Notes: generated by a model not told the origin, from the sequence alone. 13,940 bases of DNA from Candidatus Desantisbacteria bacterium CG2_30_40_21 (GCA_001873945.1 MNYI01000041.1:1-13940); one strand, 5' to 3'. Shown: positions 7,232 to 13,940, numbered from the stretch's first letter. Numbers and translations: made by a program.

Positions 7232-7260
7232 ACTTTACCATATTATCCAAGCTTTGTCAA
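7232..7260 (-). promoter_or_regulatory. Sigma-70-type promoter for glmU-prs-rplY
   Basis: On the - strand there is a perfect -35 TTGACA (7260-7255), a 17-base spacer, and a -10-like TAAAGT (7237-7232, 4 of 6 matches). Transcription would start near 7225, about 75 bases before the GTG start, with the 7170-7195 hairpin inside the leader. The -35 is excellent and the -10 is only fair. Confidence 0.5.
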
Positions 7261-7278
7261 GAATTTTTTCGACCTGTG

Positions 7279-7322
7279 CAGCAATTCTCATTTTGAACCG
7301 CAGAGGCACAGAGGCACGGGGG
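7279..7322 (+). repeat. Dispersed repeat copy 2 followed by GGCACARA octamers
   Basis: CAGCAATTCTCATT (7279-7292) runs almost directly into a short octamer array, GGCACAGA (7305-7312) and GGCACGGG (7313-7320). This is an intergenic copy of the same repeat that lies inside the genes at 1843 and 11501. Confidence 0.7.
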
Positions 7323-7348
7323 AAAATTGGGTGCTGTCCCAATTTTCC
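7321..7348. repeat. Perfect 11-bp stem-loop repeat
   Basis: GGAAAATTGGG, a 6-base loop TGCTGT, then CCCAATTTTCC. Part of it recurs inverted as GGACAGCACC at about 7551-7560 and as GGGACAGCGACC at about 3543-3554, so it is probably a dispersed repeat. The nearest upstream + strand gene ends 3.8 kb away, and on the - strand this lies upstream of the glmU promoter, so a terminator role is unlikely. The rest of 7349-7645 shows A/T-rich DNA with an AATTGATAATGG/CAATTGTTAATT stretch and a weak promoter-like pair only. Confidence 0.65.
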
Positions 7349-7477
7349 AAATTGATAATGGTCAATTGTTAATTATGAATTGTCAATTGCGATGTCCCTG
7401 TTGGCAGGGGTCAAGGGTGGAAAACATCAGGCAAAAATTCAGGATGCGGTTTGCCCTGCACAGATGAAAAATTTTTC

Positions 7478-7506
7478 TTGCCTTTTTGATTAGTTTATGG
7501 TAAACT
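7478..7506 (+). promoter_or_regulatory. Weak candidate promoter for the secreted Fn3 protein
   Basis: TTGCCT (7478-7483), 17 bases, TAAACT (7501-7506); each hexamer matches consensus at 4 of 6 positions. It is the best-spaced pair upstream of the gene, but A/T-rich DNA gives such pairs by chance. Confidence 0.25.
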
Positions 7507-7645
7507 TATTGTAATTACGCAACTGCCGGATATGTCAACTTAATTATATGGACAGCACCTAATTAATTATTTCCGTAGTCTGGCGAGTTTGGCGAAAAAA
7601 TTTAATATTTACAAAAGGAGTATTGAAATTATAAAGAAATTTTGT

Positions 7646-9235
7646 ATGAAATTGAGGTATCTCGCACACAACGGTCGCACCCTTTGGCTATTATTGGGGC
7701 TTTTACTTCTTAGCCAGCCCTCCTTTGGTCAACCAAAGGAAATAAAACAAACCAATATTACAGGCGAAGCATTTACCATCTCTTGGATAACTAATACCCC
7801 TGGGACAGCTGCCATTCAATATGGCATTGGTACAAATAGTCTCGATTCTTCGGCTACAGATAACCGCTTGGCATCTACTCATCATATCCAGATTGAGGGG
7901 TTATCCCCAAATGCTACATATTATTATGATATTGTCTCTGCCGGAGTTACGGATAATAATCAGGGGAAGCACTATTCCATTAAAACCGGTTCATCTACTG
8001 ATATCCCAACAGGGACTGACCTTGTATATGGTTTCGTATATAAATCTGATGGGACTACTACTGTTCCGGGTGCACTTGTGTATCTCCAGATTTGTAACAC
8101 AAACGGCACTGGTTCTATTGGCAGCTCTTCGGAATGGTCAACAGTTGTTGACCAGAATGGATCATGGGGCATTGATTTGATTAATGTCAGGACAAAGGAT
8201 CTCCTCAATTTCTTTGAATACTCCCCATCCGGCGACAGTCTCTCTATCTTTGTTCAGGGTGGCATAGATGGGATAGGCACATTGATTACAGATACTGCCA
8301 ATGACTCACCCTGCCAGAACATCAGAATATTATCAGATACCACCCCACCAGGCACTATAACAAATCTTTCTGTAGGAACGATCGGAATTACCTCTGTGAT
8401 TCTTAGCTGGTCATCACCTGGTGATGATGGATATGATTGGACAGCCGATGGATATGAGATTCGATATTCAACAGCATCTATTACTGAAAACAACTGGGTT
8501 CAGGCATCTATTGCCTCAGGTATTATCCCTTCTCCTAAATCAGCAGGAACAACCCAGCAGGCTACAGTGCAAAACCTTGTGATAGGAACAGGTTATTATT
8601 TTGCCATAAAAGTATCCGATGAAGTGGGAAACTGGTCAGGGATGTCAAATATTGTTGCTGTTACTACCTATGGCACACCAACATCCCTTACTATTGTCTC
8701 TGGAGATAGCCAGAAGGCAACCGCAAATACTGCCTTAACACCATTTATTGTAAAACTTACTGATACCCATGGCGATTCGGTCGCAGTAACATGGCAAATA
8801 ATAGAGCCGGGCTATGGAGCTGCTTTATTAGCAACCTCAACTATAACCAATGTCAATGGCACAACCTCTACTATTTTCACCCTCGGCACAAAAGTCGGGA
8901 CATATACAGTAATTGCTACTGCATTTGGATTAATAGCAACATTTACAGCAACGGCTATATTTGAACCTACCCTTGAAAAGGCAATTGCTTATCCCGATCC
9001 GTATGAAGCAAATAAGCATACCTGCATTTATTTTGACAAACTGAGCGAAAATTCTACCATTAAAATCTTTACCATTGCTGGTGAATTGGTGCGAGAAATA
9101 CAAGTAAAAAGCTCGCCACAAAGCTGGGATGCATGTAATGATGCTGGTGAAAAAGTCGCCTCTGGTATTTATCTCTACCTCATTACAGACCCTGCGGAAA
9201 ATAAGCAGGTTGGTAAATTAGGAGTGATACGGTAG
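7646..9235 (+). CDS. Secreted fibronectin type III / Ig-like protein with FlgD- or T9SS-like C-terminal domain
   Basis: This is an exported multidomain protein of 529 residues with no recognised catalytic domain. Residues 1-28 form a signal peptide: positive MKLRYLAHNGR, hydrophobic TLWLLLGLLLL, and a likely cleavage after SFG. The order is then a fibronectin III-like domain (about 30-117, with FTISWITN and THHIQIEGLSPNATYYYDI), a carboxypeptidase-regulatory-like beta domain (about 125-225), a second fibronectin III domain (about 231-341, starting DTTPPGTITNL) and a bacterial Ig-like domain (about 342-438). The C-terminal module (440-529) has AYPDPY, IKIFTIAGELVREI, WDACNDAGEKVASGIYLYLI and KVGKLGVI-like residues (here QVGKLGVI). 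It resembles FlgD Ig-like or type IX secretion sorting domains, suggesting surface display or adhesion. ATG 7646 gives a compact signal peptide but has a poor ribosome binding site. An in-frame TTG at 7589 would add 19 lysine-rich residues. AAAAGGAG at 7613-7620 suits neither start well, so the start is uncertain. Confidence 0.85.
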   Translation: MKLRYLAHNGRTLWLLLGLLLLSQPSFGQPKEIKQTNITGEAFTISWITNTPGTAAIQYGIGTNSLDSSATDNRLASTHHIQIEGLSPNATYYYDIVSAGVTDNNQGKHYSIKTGSSTDIPTGTDLVYGFVYKSDGTTTVPGALVYLQICNTNGTGSIGSSSEWSTVVDQNGSWGIDLINVRTKDLLNFFEYSPSGDSLSIFVQGGIDGIGTLITDTANDSPCQNIRILSDTTPPGTITNLSVGTIGITSVILSWSSPGDDGYDWTADGYEIRYSTASITENNWVQASIASGIIPSPKSAGTTQQATVQNLVIGTGYYFAIKVSDEVGNWSGMSNIVAVTTYGTPTSLTIVSGDSQKATANTALTPFIVKLTDTHGDSVAVTWQIIEPGYGAALLATSTITNVNGTTSTIFTLGTKVGTYTVIATAFGLIATFTATAIFEPTLEKAIAYPDPYEANKHTCIYFDKLSENSTIKIFTIAGELVREIQVKSSPQSWDACNDAGEKVASGIYLYLITDPAENKQVGKLGVIR

Positions 9236-9320
9236 TGTCCCGTCAATATTTCCTCATCGTATACTCAAGTGGGGCATAAATTGCGATTTTTCTCGGGGTG
9301 AGGATTAATCAAGGAGAGCA

Positions 9321-9353
9321 ATGGCGCGCAAGGTGAGCATCTGTGGTGAATAG
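9321..9353 (+). CDS. Possible 10-residue leader peptide upstream of glnS
   Basis: AAGGAG (9311-9316) with four bases' spacing precedes ATG, nine sense codons and TAG, giving MARKVSICGE. The stop lies 16 bases before the glnS start codon and overlaps the TGAATAGTTAC box. It has a good ribosome binding site but no tandem glutamine codons, so glutamine-dependent attenuation is not indicated. It could equally be a relic of repeat or gene decay. Confidence 0.2.
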   Translation: MARKVSICGE

Positions 9354-9365
9354 TTACAATGGAGG
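9343..9365 (+). promoter_or_regulatory. GTGGTGAATAGTTAC repeat edge plus glnS ribosome binding site
   Basis: GTGGTGAATAGTTAC (9343-9357) is followed after three bases by GGAGG (9361-9365), which is four bases before ATG 9370. The first part is the reverse complement of the boundary seen at 36-50. The box-to-Shine-Dalgarno spacing is the same as at 332-350. This site decides the glnS start and argues against the in-frame GTG at 9343. Confidence 0.55.
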
Positions 9366-9369
9366 ATAC

Positions 9370-11037
9370 ATGAAAACGCCAGAATCTTTTAATTTTATTG
9401 AAGATATTATCAATCAAGACATAGTGTTAAATAAAAACAATAAAAGGGTTGAGACTCGATTTCCGCCTGAACCAAATGGACACCTGCATATTGGACATGC
9501 TAAGTCTATTTGCCTTAATTTTGGTCTTGCAGCTAAATATAATGGCGTATGCCATCTGAGGTTTGATGATACCAACCCGACCAAGGAAGAGGCTGAGTAT
9601 GTAGAGGCAATCAAAAGGGATGTGAAATGGCTTGGCTTTGATTGGGGAAAGCATCTTTACTATACATCCGACTATTTTGATAAATTGTATGTTTGTGCTC
9701 TGGAATTAATTAAAAAGCATAAGGCATTTGTGTGCCATTTAAGCCCGGATGAGATTAGGCAGTATCGCGGCACATTGACTCATACCGGACAAAACAGCCC
9801 CTATAGGGAATGTTCAATAGATGAAAATTTGAAACTGTTTGAGGGAATGCGAATGGGAGAGTTTGAGGAAGGCTCTTGTGTGCTTCGGGCAAGGATTGAT
9901 ATGTCTTCGCCAAACCTGAATATGCGGGATCCGGTGTTGTATCGGATTATTAAAAATACCCCTCATCACCGCACAGGGACAATGTGGTGTATTTATCCAT
10001 CTTATGACTACAGTCACCCCATTTCTGATGCTATCGAAGGGATTACACATTCCATATGTACCCTCGAGTTTGAGGACCATCGCCCCTTGTATGACTGGAT
10101 ACTTAATGAATTATCATCATTCGTCTGTTGTCATCCCAAGCAAATTGAGTTTGCCCGACTTAATCTTACCAATACGGTAATGAGCAAAAGAAAGCTTCTC
10201 GAATTGGTTGCAGTAGGATATGTAACCGGCTGGGATGACCCACGGATGCCTACTATTTCAGGCTTACGAAGGCGAGGCTATACCCCGGAGGCAATACGAA
10301 AATTCTGTGAGGCTATCGGTGTGGCAAAGGCAAATAGTGTGGTTGATATTGCCCTGCTTGAGCATTGCCTTCGTGAGGATTTGAATCTGCGATCTCCACG
10401 GGTTATGGCAGTGCTGAATCCTCTGCGAGTAGTGATAGATAACTATCCGGAGGATAAACATGAAGAATTGGATGCAGAGAATAACCCGGAAGATCCTGAT
10501 ATGGGCAGCAGGAAAATTCTTTTTGGTAGGGTTATCTATATTGAACAAAATGACTTTTGTGAGCAGCCGCCTAAGAAATTTTTCCGTTTGTCCCCGGGAC
10601 AAGAGGTGCGATTAAAGCATGCCTATTATATTAAATGTGCAGCAGTAATTAAGGATGAAGAGGGTAAAGTGGTTGAAATTCATTGTACCTATGACCCTGA
10701 AACTAAGGGTGGCTGGTCAAAGGATAGCCGCAAAGTTCTGGGAACATTGCATTGGGTTTCAGCAGAACATGCTATTCCTGCTGAGGTGCGGTTATACTCA
10801 AGTCTTTTTATCAAACCAAACCCGAAAGAGGCAGAAGATTTGAATCCAAACTCACTTATAAAATGTACGGCTCTGGTTGAACCATGTCTTGCGAAGGCAA
10901 GTGTTGGCAGTCAATACCAATTTCTGAGACATGGTTACTTTTGTGTGGATATTGATTCCGCACCAGACATGCTTGTCTTTAATCAAACAGTAGCCTTAAG
11001 GGATTCATGGGCAAAGACGCAGAAGGAGATTCAATGA
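9370..11037 (+). CDS. glnS: Glutaminyl-tRNA synthetase
   Basis: A class I aminoacyl-tRNA synthetase that charges tRNA-Gln directly with glutamine in the cytoplasm. The 555-residue length is nearly that of the E. coli enzyme. The N-terminal catalytic fold shows PPEPNGHLHIGHAKS (residues 32-46, with the HIGH motif at 40-43), LRFDDTNP, and the KMSKS-equivalent VMSKRK (270-275). EFEDHRPLYDW and YDYSHPISDAIEGITHS are GlnRS-type sequences. The C-terminal part has the anticodon-binding beta-barrel region, including the RLSPGQEVRLKHAYYIKC and FLRHGYFCVD stretches. Presence of GlnRS implies that not all Gln-tRNA need come from the GatCAB amidation route. The TGA stop overlaps the cheW start (ATGA), so the two are probably cotranscribed and translationally coupled. 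Confidence 0.96.
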   Translation: MKTPESFNFIEDIINQDIVLNKNNKRVETRFPPEPNGHLHIGHAKSICLNFGLAAKYNGVCHLRFDDTNPTKEEAEYVEAIKRDVKWLGFDWGKHLYYTSDYFDKLYVCALELIKKHKAFVCHLSPDEIRQYRGTLTHTGQNSPYRECSIDENLKLFEGMRMGEFEEGSCVLRARIDMSSPNLNMRDPVLYRIIKNTPHHRTGTMWCIYPSYDYSHPISDAIEGITHSICTLEFEDHRPLYDWILNELSSFVCCHPKQIEFARLNLTNTVMSKRKLLELVAVGYVTGWDDPRMPTISGLRRRGYTPEAIRKFCEAIGVAKANSVVDIALLEHCLREDLNLRSPRVMAVLNPLRVVIDNYPEDKHEELDAENNPEDPDMGSRKILFGRVIYIEQNDFCEQPPKKFFRLSPGQEVRLKHAYYIKCAAVIKDEEGKVVEIHCTYDPETKGGWSKDSRKVLGTLHWVSAEHAIPAEVRLYSSLFIKPNPKEAEDLNPNSLIKCTALVEPCLAKASVGSQYQFLRHGYFCVDIDSAPDMLVFNQTVALRDSWAKTQKEIQ

Positions 11038-11474
11038 AACAGGATATCCAATTGATATTATTTAACATAGGAGATAAGGAATTTGGGCTTGATGTAGAAA
11101 GGGCATGTGAGGTTATCCCTTGTGGGAGAATAACTCCTGTCCCTACTACCCCATCAATTATTAGCGGTATTATACCCTTGCGAGAACTAATTATCCCGAT
11201 TGTAGCCATAAATAAAAGGCTTTGCATGAACCTGAAAGATGATGAGAAGGGTACTGTATTAATAGTTGAATGGCATGGAGAAAAGATAGGGCTATTGGTT
11301 GATTCAGTTTGCGAAATAATCTCTCTTGCCTCTACCTCAATTGAACCACCCTCACCTGTGCTTACCTTTATTGATACCAATTACTTAGATGGTATCGGCA
11401 AGTTAAACGATAGGATTATATTCCTTGTAAATATAAATAAGCTGTTGTCAGCAGAGATGAAATATCATGCATAA
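11034..11474 (+). CDS. cheW: CheW-like chemotaxis/signalling scaffold protein
   Basis: CheW proteins bridge chemoreceptors to the histidine kinase CheA. The 146-residue protein is a single CheW domain: LILFNIGDKEFGLDVERACEVI at the start, ITPVPTTPSIISGIIPLRELIIPIVAINKRL (the conserved GxxxLRGxxxPVxxL region, with arginine kept in PLREL), and VDSVCEIISL. It ends in GKLNDRIIFLVNINKLL. It begins at ATG 11034 with AAGGAG (11023-11028) five bases upstream, and overlaps the glnS stop by four bases. An upstream in-frame ATG at 11007 lies inside glnS and has no such site. Its 3' end overlaps the next gene by eight bases. No cheA, mcp or other che gene is present. It may be a diverged CheW serving a non-chemotaxis pathway; the family is sure, the pathway is not. 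Confidence 0.92.
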   Translation: MKQDIQLILFNIGDKEFGLDVERACEVIPCGRITPVPTTPSIISGIIPLRELIIPIVAINKRLCMNLKDDEKGTVLIVEWHGEKIGLLVDSVCEIISLASTSIEPPSPVLTFIDTNYLDGIGKLNDRIIFLVNINKLLSAEMKYHA

Positions 11475-13659
11475 AAGAAAGGAAGACTCGAGAACACAGA
11501 GGCACAAAGGCGCAAAGGCACAGAGGCAGAGTATTGCCTGCCTTATCTTTCCCTTTTCTACACTTTGTGCCTTTGTGTTTTTGTGCCTCTGTGTCTTCCT
11601 GTTCTCGTGCCTTTGTGCCTTTGCGCCTTCCTCTTTAGAAGCCCAAAACCATCCCGCGCAACCAAAACATTCAAGGGCTATCGAATTAGAGGATGGACGG
11701 ATAAAATTATGGTGGGATTTGTCTGTTTCGAGTGATATTCAAGAATACCACATCTATACACAAACCAATCAGGATATATGGAAACTTGTCGCTACTGTCC
11801 CTGCCTGCAAACAATGGTGGCAATCTCCCACAAAAACAAACAAACAGTTTTCTATATCCGCAGTAAATAAGCATGGAATAGAAGGAAAAACTCGAATCCC
11901 TGCCATTAATATTCCGTATCTCAGGATAAGCACTGATAATTGCATGGCTTCATTTATAGATGATAAAAATAATATATGGATAGGTACCCCGGGTGGGGTA
12001 AAAAGAATCAATATTACTACTAATCAGGTTAAGGTCTATACCGTCAAGGATGGTTTAATTAATAATTATGTTCAGACGATTATTCAGGATAGACAGGGCT
12101 CTCTCTGGTTTGGAACACGGGAGGGGTTGAGTTGTTATACAGGAAGATCATGGAAAACCTATACCAGAGATGATGGATTATTGAGCAATAACATACTCTC
12201 TATTATGCAGGATAATCACAAGTGTTTCTGGTTTGGGACAGCAGAAGGGGCAAGTAGATATGATGGCAAGATATGGACATCATATGCAAAGGCTGAAGGC
12301 ATGGCTGGATATGCAGTAAAGGCTATAAAAAAGGATAATCATGGAGATATATGGTTTGCTACAACTGATGGGATAAGCAGATACAATGGAAAGGAATGGA
12401 CAACATATTCCAAGGATTTTGGATTAGCAAGCAATGATATTCTGACCATCTATAAGGATAAGACAGGAAGGCTCTGGTTTGGCGGCAATTTTGGAGGGGT
12501 AAGTATTTATAATGGCAAGGAATGGTTTGTCTATAACAATTCGGAGGTTTCCCATGCCCCTGTTCGTTCTATTGTTGAGGATACGCACAATAATTTCTGG
12601 TTTGCTGCGGGTGAAAAGGTGGTTAAATTTGATGGATATAACTGGGAATCCTATAGCATTAATGATGGGCTGGCAAGCTATGATGTTACATCCCTAAATG
12701 TGGATAAAGCAGGTAAAATATGGGCGGTAGGCACATGTATTCTGAATAAGGGTTGCGGCATCAGCCAATATAATGGAGAGATATGGCGGCCATGGACACA
12801 AAAGTTAATCATTTCATTAAATTTAAGTACTAATCAAGGGATATTCTTATGGGGCATTCCTTTTCTGGTTTTATTATTATCTGGTTTTGCCTTTTTCACA
12901 TGGAAGAAAAAAATTCTTCCTGCTTATTCTAATCTTCCACTTGTTAAGACTCGAAACCTTTTCAAAAAAATATCAGCCAATCCGGATATATTCTTTGTTA
13001 CTATTTATGAGATACTCCCTGGAGATACATATCCCCTGACAACCTTGAATCATCTTTCTACCATGCTCAGGATTAAACACCAATTTGCAGCACTGCTTTG
13101 CAAGGTATATTATCATCTTCAAAGGGCAATTAATGAAAAAAAAGTTACAGAGATTTTGAATCAGGGGTTATTATCAAGAACCGCAGATGTATTACAACAC
13201 ACCACCCATTTTAAGTGGGGGAATCAGCTATATTCTATGTATAATTTTCTTGCCATGGCATGGGAGGCAGAAAACTTTTCCCAAATCATTGAAATAGAAA
13301 CAACCCTTAAACAAACAGCAATCCTTTTGAAGGAAGATGGATTTATCATCCCGGAGATTACCAATATAATTTTCAGGCTTGAAGATGACTTCTTTGGTAT
13401 TATCGGACAGTATCAAAGGGCAAGAGTTTCTAAAAAAAAGATGGAATATCTGCAGAAGGCAATAGATGTTCTGGGTGAAATTCAGGAACAGGGGGCAGGG
13501 GGCAGGGGTCAGGGATCAGTGGTTTGTAAGAGCAATCCTGCCAGAGGTGCTACCTCCTTGCGGTTATCTTCCTACTTTCTCGCACCTGAAATAGTATTCC
13601 TTCAAAAAATATTGGCTGATTGGACATTAAATATCAATGATTATATTCAGAATAAGTAA
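11467..13659 (+). CDS. Membrane-anchored two-component-regulator-type propeller protein with unknown cytoplasmic domain
   Basis: This 730-residue protein looks like a transmembrane sensor without a known output domain. Residues 1-22 are hydrophilic (RTQRHKGAKAQRQ). Residues 23-53 are very hydrophobic and cysteine-rich (LCAFVFLCLC...FLFSCLCAF), a signal peptide or anchor with possible cleavage after LEA at 59. An Fn3-like domain follows (about 64-150). Then come seven Reg_prop-type repeats (about 160-443) with the cores WIGTPGGV, LWFGTREG, FWFGTAEG, IWFATTDG, LWFGGNFG, FWFAAGEK and IWAVGT, consistent with one seven-bladed beta-propeller. A transmembrane helix spans about 458-479, followed by KKK. 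The remaining 250 residues are mostly helical, presumably cytoplasmic, and not recognised; no histidine kinase, HAMP, GGDEF or methyl-accepting region is seen. In-frame repeats lie at both ends. The start overlaps cheW by eight bases, with only a weak GAG upstream, suggesting coupled translation. Confidence 0.88.
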   Translation: MHKRKEDSRTQRHKGAKAQRQSIACLIFPFSTLCAFVFLCLCVFLFSCLCAFAPSSLEAQNHPAQPKHSRAIELEDGRIKLWWDLSVSSDIQEYHIYTQTNQDIWKLVATVPACKQWWQSPTKTNKQFSISAVNKHGIEGKTRIPAINIPYLRISTDNCMASFIDDKNNIWIGTPGGVKRINITTNQVKVYTVKDGLINNYVQTIIQDRQGSLWFGTREGLSCYTGRSWKTYTRDDGLLSNNILSIMQDNHKCFWFGTAEGASRYDGKIWTSYAKAEGMAGYAVKAIKKDNHGDIWFATTDGISRYNGKEWTTYSKDFGLASNDILTIYKDKTGRLWFGGNFGGVSIYNGKEWFVYNNSEVSHAPVRSIVEDTHNNFWFAAGEKVVKFDGYNWESYSINDGLASYDVTSLNVDKAGKIWAVGTCILNKGCGISQYNGEIWRPWTQKLIISLNLSTNQGIFLWGIPFLVLLLSGFAFFTWKKKILPAYSNLPLVKTRNLFKKISANPDIFFVTIYEILPGDTYPLTTLNHLSTMLRIKHQFAALLCKVYYHLQRAINEKKVTEILNQGLLSRTADVLQHTTHFKWGNQLYSMYNFLAMAWEAENFSQIIEIETTLKQTAILLKEDGFIIPEITNIIFRLEDDFFGIIGQYQRARVSKKKMEYLQKAIDVLGEIQEQGAGGRGQGSVVCKSNPARGATSLRLSSYFLAPEIVFLQKILADWTLNINDYIQNK
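11501..11627 (+). repeat. Inverted pair of GGCACARA octamer arrays encoding a signal peptide
   Basis: A sense array (GGCACAAA, GGCGCAAA, GGCACAGA at 11501-11524) is followed by an antisense array (TTTGTGCC at 11564, TTTGTGTT, TTTGTGCC at 11580, TCTGTGTC to 11595, then TTTGTGCC at 11612 and TTTGCGCC to 11627). Flanking GACTCGAGAAC near 11485 and GTTCTCG near 11601 extend the complementarity. The arms could form a large imperfect hairpin in the early coding mRNA. The sense arm encodes RHKGAKAQRQ; the antisense arm encodes the hydrophobic residues 33-53 of the propeller protein. Confidence 0.85.
13490..13519 (+). repeat. AGGGGYC heptamer array inside the propeller gene
   Basis: Four consecutive 7-base units (AGGGGGC twice, AGGGGTC, AGGGATC) encode the glycine-rich GAGGRGQGS at about residues 677-685. 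The next 50 bases or so (about 13521-13575, encoding VVCKSNPARGATSLRLSS) also look unlike the surrounding helical protein and may be part of the same insertion. The frame stays open into the C-terminal helix. Confidence 0.6.
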
Positions 13660-13681
13660 TAATGTGGGGATAGTGCCCTTG

Positions 13682-13704
13682 CAGCAATTCTCATTATGGC
13701 AAAA
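13682..13704 (+). repeat. Dispersed repeat, copy 3 (CAGCAATTCTCATT family)
   Basis: CAGCAATTCTCATTATGG followed by CAAAA. It differs from the copy at 6-28 (other strand) at one of 23 positions. It lies 22 bases after the stop of the propeller gene and could be part of that transcript's 3' end. Confidence 0.7.
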
Positions 13705-13763
13705 CTTATGTTCAAAGGGGAATAAGGGAATAGAGGAGATGGTGTCGATTATCAACAGAATTG

Positions 13764-13828
13764 TCGGTAGGACAGGCATTTCTGCCTGTCCTGTTGCAGA
13801 TGACAGGCAAGAATGCCTGTCCTACCGA
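13764..13828. repeat. Nested palindromic repeat (27-bp arms)
   Basis: The arms 13764-13790 and 13802-13828 pair at all but two positions around an 11-base loop. The outer part is TCGGTAGGACAGGCA. Each arm contains its own smaller palindrome (GACAGGCA-4 nt-TGCCTGTC in the left arm), so a cruciform or a three-way fold is possible. No T-run follows on either strand. The remaining bases to 13940 show no supportable gene. Confidence 0.75.
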
Positions 13829-13940
13829 TTAATCTCCATATCTCCCCCTACCTTATCCCTGCCTCCAATATAAAACATGAAGGCATACCCGTACCATAGC
13901 CGTAGAGTTTTCTGGATGAGGCAGCGGTCATAAGCAGCTT

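Noticed and set aside
10264..10602. 112-codon open frame on the - strand
   Set aside because: It is antisense to glnS, which is intact and strongly conserved here.
13637..13873. 78-codon open frame on the + strand after the propeller gene
   Set aside because: It overlaps the propeller gene end and consists mostly of the dispersed repeat and the nested palindrome, with no ribosome binding site.

Overview
This is a bacterial chromosome segment of fairly low GC (A/T-rich intergenic DNA, many purine-rich codons). It reads as an uncultured-lineage or candidate-phylum genome rather than a model organism; this is inferred from the gene mix and the abundant short dispersed repeats, and no phylum can be assigned from sequence alone. 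There is no phage, insertion sequence, rRNA, tRNA or CRISPR array. Eight protein genes are well supported.

Layout. Positions 1-360 hold repeat-derived DNA followed by a good promoter. A large RecB/AddA-type helicase-nuclease gene follows on the + strand (361-3540). Convergent with it, on the - strand, are cobS (3598-4347) and the compact cluster glmU-prs-rplY (7147 down to 4512). That cluster has the same order as the Bacillus gcaD-prs-ctc operon, but here glmU has lost its acetyltransferase half. A repeat-rich intergenic region (7148-7645) carries the glmU promoter and several hairpins. On the + strand come a secreted multidomain fibronectin/Ig-like protein (7646-9235) and a tightly overlapping trio: glnS (9370-11037), cheW (11034-11474) and a membrane-anchored seven-repeat propeller sensor-like protein (11467-13659). 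The last 281 bases are repeats only.

How the genes fit together. The glmU-prs-rplY products make UDP-GlcNAc, PRPP and a ribosomal protein, an ordinary growth-linked cluster with translational coupling at glmU/prs. The glnS-cheW-propeller trio is coupled by overlapping stop and start codons. It joins tRNA charging to a CheW scaffold and an unusual periplasmic propeller protein that has no recognisable kinase or methyl-accepting domain.

Most notable signal. The window is peppered with short repeats built on an 8-base unit (GGCACARA, plus a second family TTGATRRG near the left end). They occur in intergenic DNA and inside two genes. Because 8 is not a multiple of 3 and the unit has no stop on either strand, the GGCACARA array reads as the same hydrophilic peptide (GTEAQRHK) in all three sense frames and as one hydrophobic peptide (FVPLCLCA) in all three antisense frames. 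Here the sense copy forms a linker inside the helicase, while an antisense copy supplies the hydrophobic core of the signal peptide or anchor of the propeller protein. A related boundary motif (TGARTAGTTAC) sits exactly 3 bases before the Shine-Dalgarno sequence of two genes.
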